From Candidatus Binatia bacterium (GTDB taxonomy: Bacteria > Desulfobacterota > Binatia > Bin18), in contig JAJDTY010000075.1 in assembly GCA_022826945.1 (NCBI GenBank), forward strand, positions 1-64,000: DNA of 64,000 bases, written 5' to 3'. The stretch's first letter is position 1. Every line of letters begins with the position of its first letter. Position numbers and translations under genes: made by a program. This document shows, one piece after another, positions 1 through 8,232 of this stretch. The notes beneath the pieces are model-generated. The model made no database searches and was not told where the DNA came from. It saw only the letters and a program-made list of their open reading frames with translations.

Positions 1-249
1 GATGAGCCAGTTTCGGCTCGGGGTCTTTTTCCACATGGCCAACCCCAAGGCCAACCAGGTTAAGCCCGTCGCACTAAACCCAAGCGGCATCATGAAGCTG
101 GCGATGTGAGCGGAGTTATCACGAAAAATCGGCACAAACGATGCAGGATCGAGCGCCTGCCAGTAGGGCACCAGCCCCAGGGCGAGAAGCAACAGAGCAC
201 CCGCCAGGAAGCCCAGGAGCACCGTTGCGATTTGTGGCGGTATGTTCAT
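1..249 (-). CDS. Partial membrane protein, possibly DUF1772-like
   Basis: The first 83 codons of a minus-strand gene that runs off the left edge of the window. It starts with MNIPPQIATVLL at 249, behind a purine-rich AGGG-type ribosome binding site. There is a hydrophobic segment at about residues 8-28, then a polar loop (LDPASFVPIFRDNSAHI), then a second hydrophobic stretch at about 53-73. The early glycine/leucine helix followed by a VPYWQ and an SFVPIF-type loop recalls the DUF1772 (anthrone oxygenase-like) family of small four-helix membrane proteins, but only the first half is visible. The membrane location is clear; the family call is tentative. Confidence 0.5.
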   Translation of the reverse strand, partial: MNIPPQIATVLLGFLAGALLLLALGLVPYWQALDPASFVPIFRDNSAHIASFMMPLGFSATGLTWLALGLAMWKKTPSRNWLI

Positions 250-374
250 TTCTCTTTCCCTCTTATTGCGGAAGATAGGGTGCAATGATGCTCCCAGATT
301 TGTTAAGGCATCAACGTCAAGACCTTAAACTAGGAAATTCTGTCCTCCTTTTGCTCCCCGATGCGGATGGAGCC

Positions 375-881
375 CTACGCCTTCGTCTCTATCACGGGTC
401 GTTGAATACCTAAATCTGTGATAACCTCAGCTCCCAGCTCATGGAAAACTTCTGGCGAAATCCCGATCTTGAGACTGCGCCCGCCACCACCCAGGATAAC
501 GGTTTCCAGCTCCATCACCCGCGTATCAACGTATAAGGGCATATCCGCAGGCAGCGAAAACGGCGTCACGCCGCCGACTTCCATCCCCGTCAGCGCGTGC
601 ATCTCCTCGGCCGAGGCAAACGACGCCTTGGACACTCCCATGAGTTTGCGGACCCGTTTGTTCACATCAAGCTGGGTTGTAGCCAGGACCACACAGGCCA
701 CAAACTTCTTGGGCTCCTTCTTGGACGCCACAACGATCGTGTTGCCGGACGTTTCCGGCGGATAGCCATAGTGAGCGCAAAACACGACTGTATCGGCGTG
801 GACCGGGTCTATGGTTATCCGCTCAAAGGGCAGTCCCAGTGCCTCGAGCGCGTCAATAACTCGTTGTTCCGAAGCCGTCAT
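375..881 (-). CDS. YbaK/EbsC-type aminoacyl-tRNA deacylase
   Basis: A 168-residue protein of the YbaK/ProX editing-domain family, which hydrolyses mischarged aminoacyl-tRNA (Cys-tRNAPro or Ala-tRNAPro types) in the cytoplasm. The sequence has the family pattern: an N-terminal helix (EQRVIDALEALGLPFE), VASKKEPKKFVACVVLAT with its conserved Lys, a KLMGVSKASFASAEEM stretch, then the Gly-rich GVTPFSLP and VILGGGGRSLKIG loops. The reading frame is open further upstream, but the ATG at 881 follows an AGGAGG about nine bases away, so I take that start. It lies downstream of the hydrolase gene ending at 996, separated from it by a strong hairpin, so it probably has its own promoter. Which tRNA it edits cannot be told from sequence. 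Confidence 0.85.
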   Translation of the reverse strand: MTASEQRVIDALEALGLPFERITIDPVHADTVVFCAHYGYPPETSGNTIVVASKKEPKKFVACVVLATTQLDVNKRVRKLMGVSKASFASAEEMHALTGMEVGGVTPFSLPADMPLYVDTRVMELETVILGGGGRSLKIGISPEVFHELGAEVITDLGIQRPVIETKA

Positions 882-931
882 GCTCCACAATCCTCCTTGA
901 GAGACACAGAAGCGGAAGGCTCGCTGCATAC

Positions 932-961
932 CAAAACGCCGGGTCGAAACCCGGCGTTTTG
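932..961. terminator. Strong bidirectional hairpin terminator
   Basis: A perfect 13-bp inverted repeat (932-944 against 949-961) closes a four-base CGAA loop. The outer part of the stem is A-rich on one side and T-rich on the other, the usual form of a bidirectional intrinsic terminator. It sits 35 bases past the stop codon of the minus-strand hydrolase at 996, so it most likely ends that transcript. Confidence 0.8.
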
Positions 962-995
962 TCCTCAGTGAAAACCGAGTGTGAGTCGCTCTGCG

Positions 996-2747
996 TTAGC
1001 CAGCGGCCATATCATAACTGCGCAGCATCTTACCCGGCAGGGCCCCGCTGCACTGACCGTCTTCAAACGTAATCTGCCCATTGATAATCGAATATCGATA
1101 GCCGTCGGCCTTTTGGACTCGACGCCAGTCGCCGTCGGGCAAGTCTTTAATCGTCTCCATCGGTCGCACGGCCAGCTTTTCCAGATCGTACACCACGATG
1201 TCCGCGGGCATGCCCTCACGCAGCCAGCCCCGGTCCCGGATACCAATCGCCCAGCCAACCATGGTCGACAGCCGCCAGTGTGCCTCTTCCAGGGTCATGA
1301 TCTGCTTGTCGCGCACCCAGTGGGTCAAGAAGTGAGTCGGGTAGCGGCCCAGGGTCAGGAATTTGGTATGCGCGCCACCATCCGAGGCTCCGACCAGGCA
1401 GAGCGGGTGTTTGAGAATAGTGGTCAGGGCTTCTTCATCGTTATTGATGAAGCCCTGCATGGCAAACTCGGTCTTGAGGTCTTCTTCTACGGACAGATCG
1501 AGCAGCGCGTCGATCGGGTGTTTGCCTTGCTCTTGGGCCATTTCCGCGACGGTACGACCCTTGAGATGAGCGTTCTTTTCCAGGTGGACATCATCGATAA
1601 ACGTCTCGTCCCAGCGGAACATCCGGAGCTGACCCTGTTCGCCGTCGGGATTCTCGCCCGGCATGACGGTCGGGGCTTTTTCCATATCAGCCTTGAGGGC
1701 CGCGCGCCGACCGGGGTCGGCCAGCTTCATGCGGCGCTCTTCCAGACTGCCGACCGTGGCCTCGTTCCAGGCCGGGAGCTGGTCAAACAAGCCGATGGTT
1801 TCCAGCGTAAACTCAAACTCAATCGGCATGCAGATGTTGACCGGCAGGACTGGCGCTTCTTTATTTGCCCGCTCGGTCCAGGCCAATTGCTCACGCCAGG
1901 TGTCGGGGGAGGACGGATCGTGGATGATCGCGTTCCAGTTCACCGGTCGGCCGCTCGTCTTGGCCAACTCTAATAAGAAATCCATCCCCAGCCCTTGGAG
2001 AGCATGACCCATGGTCCACTCAATAGAGCCCCGGTTGAACTCGCGCATGACGGACGCCATTTCGAGAAATTCTTCACGCGGCGCTACATGGGTCGGGAGA
2101 TAGCCGCCATCATAGTCACGGTTCGCCATGCTAAAACTGGCGGAAAAGCCGAAGCCGCCGGCCTGCAACCCTTCTCGCAGCAGATGTTTCAGCTCCGCAA
2201 TCTGATCCGGGGTGGTCTTGTAGTCCGGGTCTCGCGCCGCATCGTTACCCAATACCCAGGCGCGCAACGGAGAGTACGGGACGAGTGAGGCGGCGTTGAT
2301 ACCCAATCCGCCACGGTCCAGGCTATCCAGATATTCGGGGAAGGTCTCCCAGTCCCAGCGCATGCCGGCCTGCATGCAGGACAACGGAATGGACTCGGTT
2401 CGCTCCATACGGCGCATCGCCCGGTCACGATCTTCCGGACGCACCGGCGCAAAGCCAAAGCCGCAGTTCCCGATCGCGACCGTGGTCACGCCGTGCCAGC
2501 CGGAGAGCGTGGCATACGGGTCCCACGCCGTACCGCCGCTGAGCGCTGCATCGTAATGGGTATGGATGTCCATAAACCCTGGTGCAACGATCATGCCGGT
2601 TGCATCAAGCACCCGCGTGGCCGTATCCTGGATATTCCCCATGGCAACGATCCTGCCGTCACGAATTGCGATATCGCCTCGATAGCGAGGCACCTGCAAT
2701 CCATCGATAATCGTGCCGTTCTTGATAAGCAGATCGTACTCTGCCAT
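996..2747 (-). CDS. N-acyl-D-amino-acid deacylase-like amidohydrolase (family 3)
   Basis: A 583-residue metal-dependent hydrolase of the D-aminoacylase/amidohydrolase-3 family, predicted to be cytoplasmic, which removes acyl groups from N-acyl-D-amino acids or related amides. The N-terminal beta-sandwich (DLLIKNGTIIDG, DIAIRDGRIVAMG) is followed by the metal-binding MDIHTHYDA motif (H62, H64). Near the C-terminus come the LVGASDGGAHTKF metal/catalytic segment and the WREGMPADIVVYD-like return of the sandwich domain. The length fits the family (480-590). The ATG at 2747 has an AAAGGAGG just upstream. It is a single-gene unit ending in the hairpin at 932-961. Family is clear; the substrate is not. 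Confidence 0.85.
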   Translation of the reverse strand: MAEYDLLIKNGTIIDGLQVPRYRGDIAIRDGRIVAMGNIQDTATRVLDATGMIVAPGFMDIHTHYDAALSGGTAWDPYATLSGWHGVTTVAIGNCGFGFAPVRPEDRDRAMRRMERTESIPLSCMQAGMRWDWETFPEYLDSLDRGGLGINAASLVPYSPLRAWVLGNDAARDPDYKTTPDQIAELKHLLREGLQAGGFGFSASFSMANRDYDGGYLPTHVAPREEFLEMASVMREFNRGSIEWTMGHALQGLGMDFLLELAKTSGRPVNWNAIIHDPSSPDTWREQLAWTERANKEAPVLPVNICMPIEFEFTLETIGLFDQLPAWNEATVGSLEERRMKLADPGRRAALKADMEKAPTVMPGENPDGEQGQLRMFRWDETFIDDVHLEKNAHLKGRTVAEMAQEQGKHPIDALLDLSVEEDLKTEFAMQGFINNDEEALTTILKHPLCLVGASDGGAHTKFLTLGRYPTHFLTHWVRDKQIMTLEEAHWRLSTMVGWAIGIRDRGWLREGMPADIVVYDLEKLAVRPMETIKDLPDGDWRRVQKADGYRYSIINGQITFEDGQCSGALPGKMLRSYDMAAG

Positions 2748-2899
2748 ATGATCCCTCCTTTGGCTCAGAGAAGCCGGTTGCGATTATATTTCATCCTCCC
2801 CGTAGCCACCCGGTTCAGGCCTTTGGTACAACACGTTGACAGGTCTCTCCATCCTGCAACGGAATGCGCCGCAATTGCAAGGGTTACCGCACACGACTG

Positions 2900-3316
2900 C
2901 TACGTAATCGCGTCGAGTCCGGCTTGGGCGCATTCGATGTCTTGTTCAACCGAACCGCCACTGACACCGATTGCCCCGACCACTACATCCCCAATTCGGA
3001 TCGGCAAACCGCCGCCAAAGGTTACGATACGCGGAATATGCGGCACCCCTGCCAAGAGTGCCGGATCATCCTTAATGAAGTTAAAAAACTCGTGCGACGG
3101 CATCCCAAAAAGGGCGGTGTAGGCTTTGTTCTGAGACACCTCGATACTGACTAACGGTGTTCCATCCATCCGGCAAAACGCCTTGAGCAGCCCACTCTCG
3201 TCCAGTACAGCCACAACTTGGGGCACCCCAAGTTCCTTTGCCTTGGCAACAGCCGCGGCTACCATCTGTTGCGCGAGTTCGTCTGTCACACTCTGCTTTT
3301 CAAAGGTCTGGGCCAT
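2900..3316 (-). CDS. GlcG/HbpS-family heme-binding-type protein
   Basis: A 138-residue single-domain protein of the GlcG/HbpS (DUF336) family. The pattern is typical: an N-terminal helix (DELAQQMVAAAVAKAKELG), VVAVLDESGLLKAFCRMDGTPLVSIEVSQNKAYTA, and the Gly-rich C-terminal sheet (GGGLPIRIGDVVVGAIGVSGG). Members bind heme or small ligands and often accompany glycolate or xenobiotic oxidation genes; the function here is unproven. The frame is open upstream to 3427, but the ATG at 3316 has an AAGGAGG in good position, so I use that. The gene is divergent from the secreted amidohydrolase at 3419, leaving about 100 bases for promoters. Confidence 0.8.
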   Translation of the reverse strand: MAQTFEKQSVTDELAQQMVAAAVAKAKELGVPQVVAVLDESGLLKAFCRMDGTPLVSIEVSQNKAYTALFGMPSHEFFNFIKDDPALLAGVPHIPRIVTFGGGLPIRIGDVVVGAIGVSGGSVEQDIECAQAGLDAIT

Positions 3317-3418
3317 TACGTCCTCCTTGTGGTGTTTTCGCTGGAGTATAGAAGGAAAGAGGTGTAGGGGTAAAGAGAGAATAGTCACCACAGATGAGAG
3401 AGTTTGGAGGAGGCTAGA

Positions 3419-4858
3419 ATGAAACACGTGCTTGCACTCATCCCATTCCTGTTGGTGGTGAGTCTACCCTCTCTTCAAGCGAAGCAGGACGATCCTTCCC
3501 CCCTCGCTCCGGTCGTCTTTACCAATGTAACGGTGATAGATGCGACTGGAACGCCAGCCCAGCCCGACATGACCGTTGTGCTCACGCAGGATCGTATTAG
3601 CGCCCTGGGGGAAACCGGGACGGTCGCTATCCCCTCAGGTGCCCACGTTGTCGATGCCACGGATCATTTTCTCATACCCGGCCTATGGGATATGCATACA
3701 CATATCGCCGACATTGGGACGTATCCGAGAAGCAAGGATATTTTTCTACCGCTGCTCATCGCCCACGGAGTCACGGGCATTCGTGATATGGGCGGCGACT
3801 TGGCGGCCCTCACCCAGTGGCGTAAGGAGATTACGACAGGCAAGCGGGTCGGTCCCCGCATTATCGCCTCCGGTCCCATGCTGGATGGGCCCCACCCCCC
3901 CTTCCCCCAATCGGTCAGTGTGCACAATGCGACCGAAGGGCGCCAGACCGTACTAGAGCTCAAGCAGCAAGGGGCAGACTTTATCAAAGTCCAGTCGCTT
4001 ATTCCGCGCGATGCCTATTTCGCCGTCATGCAGGAAGCCCGACAGCACGGATTGCGAGTTGCCGGCCATCTGCCGGATCAGATCACGGCCACGGAGGCGT
4101 CCGAGGCTGGGCAACACAGTATGGAACATTTCATTGGTTGGCTCAAAAGCAGCTCAACAGTGGAGGAAGAACTGCTCCAAACGGTGTCGATTTTTGACCT
4201 GTTCCAAAAAAAAGAACCCGTTCAACGCCTCCTCGGTACCCAGAGTAAAGGGAAAGAAGAAGCGCTGTTTGCGCGCCTCGCGCAGAAGAGCATGTGGCAG
4301 TGCCCAACGATCGTGTGGATGCGAGGCTTATCGCATATTGACGAAAACACATTTCCGGCTGACCCACGACTGGACTATATTCCCGCCTCGTGGGTTGCGG
4401 CTTGGCGTGTGACGAAGGAAGAACGCTTGCTCGCAGGCCGCTCTGCCGAGGATATTGCAGCGGGCAAGCAGTATTTCCAGACGCTGTTTGACTTGATTAA
4501 AACGGCACACAGGGCAGGCGTACCCTTCTTGGCCGGGACCGATACACCGGCTCCGTATATCTTCCCCGGCTCATCGTTACACGAAGAATTAGCCCTCCTG
4601 GTCGAGGCTGGCCTGACACCCATGGAGGCCTTACAGACCGCGACCCGCAATCCTGCCCTGTACCTTGACCAACAAGATCGGCTTGGCACCATCGAAGTGG
4701 GCAAGATTGCCGATCTCGTCTTGCTCGAAGCGAACCCCCTGGAGGATATCACCAACACCCAAAAAATTGCGACCGTCGTTGTTGGCGGCAAGCTCTTCTC
4801 TCAGAGCGCCTTACAAGCCCTCCGAACTGCCGCCACTACCAGTGCGCAGCAGGGGTAA
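3419..4858 (+). CDS. Secreted imidazolonepropionase-like amidohydrolase
   Basis: A 479-residue amidohydrolase with an N-terminal signal peptide (MKHVLALIPFLLVVSLPSLQA), so it probably works in the periplasm. The TIM-barrel hydrolase signature is visible: the beta-sandwich FTNVTVIDATG, the metal site GLWDMHTHIAD (H93, H95), the later EHFIGW histidine, then FLAGTDTP with the conserved Asp, and a family-typical C-terminus (EELALLVEAGLTPMEALQTAT, GTIEVGKIADLVLLEANP). Relatives include Xaa-Pro dipeptidase-like and carboxypeptidase-like secreted amidohydrolases; the substrate is unknown. A GGAGGAGG eight bases before the ATG at 3419 supports this start over one 15 bases upstream. The gene converges on the small secreted protein at 4870. 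Confidence 0.85.
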   Translation: MKHVLALIPFLLVVSLPSLQAKQDDPSPLAPVVFTNVTVIDATGTPAQPDMTVVLTQDRISALGETGTVAIPSGAHVVDATDHFLIPGLWDMHTHIADIGTYPRSKDIFLPLLIAHGVTGIRDMGGDLAALTQWRKEITTGKRVGPRIIASGPMLDGPHPPFPQSVSVHNATEGRQTVLELKQQGADFIKVQSLIPRDAYFAVMQEARQHGLRVAGHLPDQITATEASEAGQHSMEHFIGWLKSSSTVEEELLQTVSIFDLFQKKEPVQRLLGTQSKGKEEALFARLAQKSMWQCPTIVWMRGLSHIDENTFPADPRLDYIPASWVAAWRVTKEERLLAGRSAEDIAAGKQYFQTLFDLIKTAHRAGVPFLAGTDTPAPYIFPGSSLHEELALLVEAGLTPMEALQTATRNPALYLDQQDRLGTIEVGKIADLVLLEANPLEDITNTQKIATVVVGGKLFSQSALQALRTAATTSAQQG

Positions 4859-4869
4859 CGGACAGCGCC

Positions 4870-5355
4870 TCAAAAAGATCGTGCACTGCGACAGGCGTCA
4901 CTCCCAGCTGAATGATAGTCGGTCACAAGTGTTGCTCCATCAGGGCAACTGATAGCAACATCGTCTCCGAGGGGATTTGAGCATACGTCTTTTCCTTTAA
5001 GGGGCTTGTGGTAGTGCAGGCTCGGACAGTCCGGGCGTTCATATACCCACTTGGTGGCCTCATCGGTTTCGTGTTGCAGTATTTGCAGAGCCGCTTCCTC
5101 AGGCGTGTAGTCCGGTTCCGGCGGCAGCACTTCCGCTGGTGCTCCCGCAGGGGCGGGGGAGCGCTTCAGTACTTCCACGGGAGCTGTCTCAGACTGAGGC
5201 GTTGAGGGGGCAGGGTCTGGCGGGTTCAGGTCTTCCCACTGGCCCGTATACGGATTAAAAGCCTTACCCCATTCCTGAGACGACACCTGCGCTGAGCACA
5301 CCAGGCAGAAGCCAAGCATGAGAGAGAGTACGAAACCTCGTCTGGCTGGGCGCAT
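4870..5355 (-). CDS. Small secreted protein of unknown function
   Basis: A 161-residue protein with a clear signal peptide (residues about 1-22, cleavage after CSA). The mature N-terminus has an NPYTGQWEDLNPPDP segment and a Pro/Glu-rich linker (about residues 45-80). A C-terminal part has four cysteines spaced through the last 55 residues, possibly two disulfides. I do not recognise a family. The ATG at 5355 has a GAGGAAA ribosome binding site. It lies 12 bases downstream of the alpha/beta hydrolase in the opposite reading sense to the amidohydrolase, and may be the start of its own short transcript. Confidence 0.65.
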   Translation of the reverse strand: MRPARRGFVLSLMLGFCLVCSAQVSSQEWGKAFNPYTGQWEDLNPPDPAPSTPQSETAPVEVLKRSPAPAGAPAEVLPPEPDYTPEEAALQILQHETDEATKWVYERPDCPSLHYHKPLKGKDVCSNPLGDDVAISCPDGATLVTDYHSAGSDACRSARSF

Positions 5356-5367
5356 ACGGTTTCCTCG

Positions 5368-6249
5368 TTAGAGATGTGTTTCAAACCATTCTTTGATGAG
5401 CGGCAGACTCTGGTCAAGTCCAGGACCGGAGAGAATGTCACTATGGCCAAGACCGGGCAGAATCACAATCTTCTTGGGCTCTCCAGCCTTTTCATACATG
5501 GACTGTGACTCTTCCATGGATACGCGCTCATCTGCGTCGCCGTGCAACCATAGTATCGCGCGGGGTGATATCTGATGCACGACGGACTCGGGTCGATACG
5601 CAATCAACGCTTCACCCGAGGTCAACGTGATCTCTCGGCTCCACTGCGGATACTGGTCGAGAATCTGTGCGAACAGGGCGGCCGTACTCTCCGGCTCAGG
5701 CACAATCTCGCTGGCTTGAACATACTGCTCCTGCCCGGTCAGGACACGCGTGCGTCGGTTGTCTTCCAGGCGGCGGCGTAATGCTTGCCATTCCCAGAAA
5801 TGACAGGCGTCACGCGTCCAACGCCCACAGTCGCCGATGCCGCAGACGCTCACCGTGGCTTTGACCCGCTCTTCTACCCCGGCAGCATAACTGACGTTGG
5901 CTCCACCGAGGCTGACGCCGAGCAGTCCGATCCGGTCCGGATCGACCTCAGGCTGTTGCTGCATGAACGTGACCGCATTTTGGATATCTTCGATCTGCCG
6001 CATGGGGATGATCTGGCGACGGGGTTCTCCGCCACTCGCACCCAGGAAGCGGTAGTCAAACGTCAGGACAACATACCCAGCCTGAGCTACGCGCCGGGCA
6101 ATATCGGGCAACAGGACCTCTTTCACCGCAGTAAAACCGTGGCATATGACAATGCCGGGCCTTGGCCGATCGGAAGAGCTGTCCTCAGGCAGAAAAAGGA
6201 CGCCTGCCATGGGGACACTTTCACTGTAGAATTGAACCGACTTTTCCAT
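5368..6249 (-). CDS. Alpha/beta hydrolase (dienelactone hydrolase/BAAT-type)
   Basis: A 293-residue cytoplasmic alpha/beta hydrolase. The serine nucleophile sits in the elbow GLLGVSLGGANVSY, the acid in WLHGDADERV and the histidine in LPGLGHSDIL, so the triad is complete. An oxyanion-type HGFTAVKE loop lies near residue 45. Family members cleave esters, lactones or thioesters; the substrate cannot be inferred. The ATG at 6249 with an AAAGGAGG is preferred to the in-frame start 78 bases upstream, which would overlap the preceding gene. It follows the ICMT-like gene by 10 bases and is probably cotranscribed with it. Confidence 0.8.
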   Translation of the reverse strand: MEKSVQFYSESVPMAGVLFLPEDSSSDRPRPGIVICHGFTAVKEVLLPDIARRVAQAGYVVLTFDYRFLGASGGEPRRQIIPMRQIEDIQNAVTFMQQQPEVDPDRIGLLGVSLGGANVSYAAGVEERVKATVSVCGIGDCGRWTRDACHFWEWQALRRRLEDNRRTRVLTGQEQYVQASEIVPEPESTAALFAQILDQYPQWSREITLTSGEALIAYRPESVVHQISPRAILWLHGDADERVSMEESQSMYEKAGEPKKIVILPGLGHSDILSGPGLDQSLPLIKEWFETHL

Positions 6250-6259
6250 ATTCCTCCTT

Positions 6260-6850
6260 TTAGCGCTTGAGCATCCTGGGGATAAAGCGTGGCACACGCT
6301 GTTGATACTGCTCGTAGGCCTGCCCAAAACGCTCGACCAACTCGCGTTCTTCCATCAGCGTAATGCCATACAGCACGACGCAGGCAAGAGGACAGAGAAG
6401 GTACACAGCCAGATAGTTCGTAAAAAGCGCAACCGCGAAGACACTCAGAATCACAACGCCATAACGGGGATGCCGCAACCGCGCATAGATACCCTGGTCC
6501 AAAAGCGGCTGACTGGTCGGCGTGGGCGACAGTTCGGGAATGCCGACCAGAGTGCGCAGGATCAGATGTTTCCGACACTGAAATTCCACCACCAGGGCTG
6601 CCACAAAGCACAGCACGGCGGGCCAGCCTAACCATCCGGGAGGACCGAACTCTACAGCCAGAAGCGGATGACGCAGCAGAAAGACGCCCGTGCCAATGGC
6701 AATAAGAATCGCCCCCAGCACGGAGTACGAGATCACGAGTCCAAGTTGTCGCCAGCTATGAACCAGACCGTGAGCAAACGGCCAGAACAGGATACCTGGA
6801 ATAAAGGTCACCAGCGTGAGGAGAGCCACGTGATAACGGACGGTATCCAT
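6260..6850 (-). CDS. Isoprenylcysteine carboxyl methyltransferase-family membrane protein
   Basis: A 196-residue membrane protein with about five hydrophobic segments and the C-terminal signature of the ICMT/PEMT-like family: GIYARLRHPRYG near residue 130, then two helices, then LMEERELVERFGQAYEQYQQRVPRFIPR. In bacteria these proteins are presumed SAM-dependent methyltransferases of lipids or small hydrophobic acceptors; the substrate is unknown. It starts a short minus-strand operon with the alpha/beta hydrolase 10 bases downstream. The upstream gap to the osmC gene is only 29 bases, so all three may be read together. Confidence 0.75.
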   Translation of the reverse strand: MDTVRYHVALLTLVTFIPGILFWPFAHGLVHSWRQLGLVISYSVLGAILIAIGTGVFLLRHPLLAVEFGPPGWLGWPAVLCFVAALVVEFQCRKHLILRTLVGIPELSPTPTSQPLLDQGIYARLRHPRYGVVILSVFAVALFTNYLAVYLLCPLACVVLYGITLMEERELVERFGQAYEQYQQRVPRFIPRMLKR

Positions 6851-6879
6851 TCCATTAACAAGCTAACCGTCTGCTCTCC

Positions 6880-7392
6880 TCATACAACGGTATACGAGAC
6901 GTTGAGGTCAGGTTTATTCTGTATGGTCTGAAAGACGACACAGTAGCGTTCGGTCAAACGAATCAGGGTTGCCAACTGCTCCGCATCGGCATCCGTGTCC
7001 AGATCAAATCGGAGGCGAATGTCACGAAAGCCGACCGGGGCTTCTTTTGAAACTCCGAGGGTCCCCCTGAAATCCAGATCGCCCTCCGCGATTACCTTGC
7101 CATCTCGAAGCTCCACCCCAATCGCTGTAGACACGGCTTGCAGAGTCACGCCGGCACACGCTACGAGCGCCTCCAGCAGCATATCGCCGGAGCAGGCCGC
7201 CAGCCCGTCCCCGCCAGTTGCCGGATGCAGCCCGGCTTCGACCAATGCCTTACCCGTTTCAACACGGCAGGTAATGCCTTCGCCAATCCGTCCTTCGGCA
7301 TTCAGCGTTACCACCGCCTTTTCCGGTGTGTCTTTATAGGTATCCTTGAGCGGTGCCTGGAGGGCGCGGAGTTCTTCTGCTTTCATGGTCAT
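6880..7392 (-). CDS. OsmC-family thiol peroxidase
   Basis: A 170-residue OsmC/Ohr-superfamily protein. It has the two conserved cysteines, C79 in the central helix (LEALVACAGVT) and C151 in LTERYCVVFQT, which form the peroxidatic pair that reduces organic hydroperoxides. The GLAACSGDMLLEA region also carries an extra cysteine (C67). The ATG at 7392 lies right after AAGGAGAACG; a second ATG six bases on is possible. The gene sits in a minus-strand run, 20 bases after the cupin-like gene, so it is likely cotranscribed with it. Confidence 0.85.
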   Translation of the reverse strand: MTMKAEELRALQAPLKDTYKDTPEKAVVTLNAEGRIGEGITCRVETGKALVEAGLHPATGGDGLAACSGDMLLEALVACAGVTLQAVSTAIGVELRDGKVIAEGDLDFRGTLGVSKEAPVGFRDIRLRFDLDTDADAEQLATLIRLTERYCVVFQTIQNKPDLNVSYTVV

Positions 7393-7412
7393 CGTTCTCC
7401 TTAATTTGCTGT

Positions 7413-8168
7413 TTACTGCTCCATGCGGTCCAGTGCGTCTTGCGTACTGCCCGCGTCACTATAGTCGGCGTCCTGGTCAAAGCTCACAAAAATCATGCTC
7501 ACCCCTTCAGGACCGGCGGTGAACGGCGCTGCCTGTTCTCCACCCGGAATGAAACGGAGCGCTTTCGGTTCCAGTCGCCTACCGAGAAGAGAAGCCGAAC
7601 CGGAATAAACCACCTCATACCGGCCATACTCTGGAACCGGGGGCGTGAACTCGGCACCAGCCGGAAACGCAACCAGTTCGGCAGTGGGGCCGAAGCTCGG
7701 CGGGATCAGCAGTTTGCGTCGCGCGAGTGGACAACCGGGCATGGGTTGCCACTCGACCTCATGTGCACAGCGTGTCAGCTCGCGGCCACGGACGTTTGCC
7801 TGCCAGCGCCGTTTTTTGTCGCGCATGACAGCCACGCCGCCCGGCTTGGCATGCAGTACGAGCATGTCGTGCCCGCCGCTGACCATGAACGGACCGTAGG
7901 GTGTATTGTGTTCCGTATAGTGCACGGCCGGCGCATCCAGCCGGACCAGCGGGAAGGCCATTGAGCCTTCAAGCAGAACTTGGAATTGCGCTGCATAATG
8001 AAAATGCGGCTCCACCGTATAGTCTTCCGAGATTTGCGCCCGTATCGCTTCGGGCCCACCGTCTCTGCCTTTCAAATACATTTGAAGCTGGGTTTCCCCT
8101 CCGCCTTCAAGGGCTAAGGTTTTCCACGGTACGGTTGAGGGCTCTACGATATACCGATGGGGGTCCAT
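7413..8168 (-). CDS. Cupin-like protein of unknown function
   Basis: A 251-residue protein. Around residues 52-70 it has a cupin-like metal motif (TVEPHFHYAAQFQVLLEGS), with H55 and H57 as likely ligands. Downstream, HYTEHNTPYGPF and DMLVLHAKPGG resemble the second cupin motif. Positively charged segments follow (MRDKKRRWQANVRGRE). Cupins include dioxygenases and isomerases; nothing here fixes the reaction. The start at 8168 has a GGAGGGACGAC before it. It is upstream of osmC with a 20-base gap. Confidence 0.6.
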   Translation of the reverse strand: MDPHRYIVEPSTVPWKTLALEGGGETQLQMYLKGRDGGPEAIRAQISEDYTVEPHFHYAAQFQVLLEGSMAFPLVRLDAPAVHYTEHNTPYGPFMVSGGHDMLVLHAKPGGVAVMRDKKRRWQANVRGRELTRCAHEVEWQPMPGCPLARRKLLIPPSFGPTAELVAFPAGAEFTPPVPEYGRYEVVYSGSASLLGRRLEPKALRFIPGGEQAAPFTAGPEGVSMIFVSFDQDADYSDAGSTQDALDRMEQ

Positions 8169-8232
8169 GTCGTCCCTCCTTGTTTGCGTCGTTCACTCCC
8201 CGCGGGCGTCTCGTCTCCCGCGCTTTCCCAAT

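Noticed and set aside
981-1973. A 330-codon plus-strand frame over the D-aminoacylase-like gene.
   Set aside because: It is a shadow of the minus-strand amidohydrolase, which has the HxH metal site and a good ribosome binding site.
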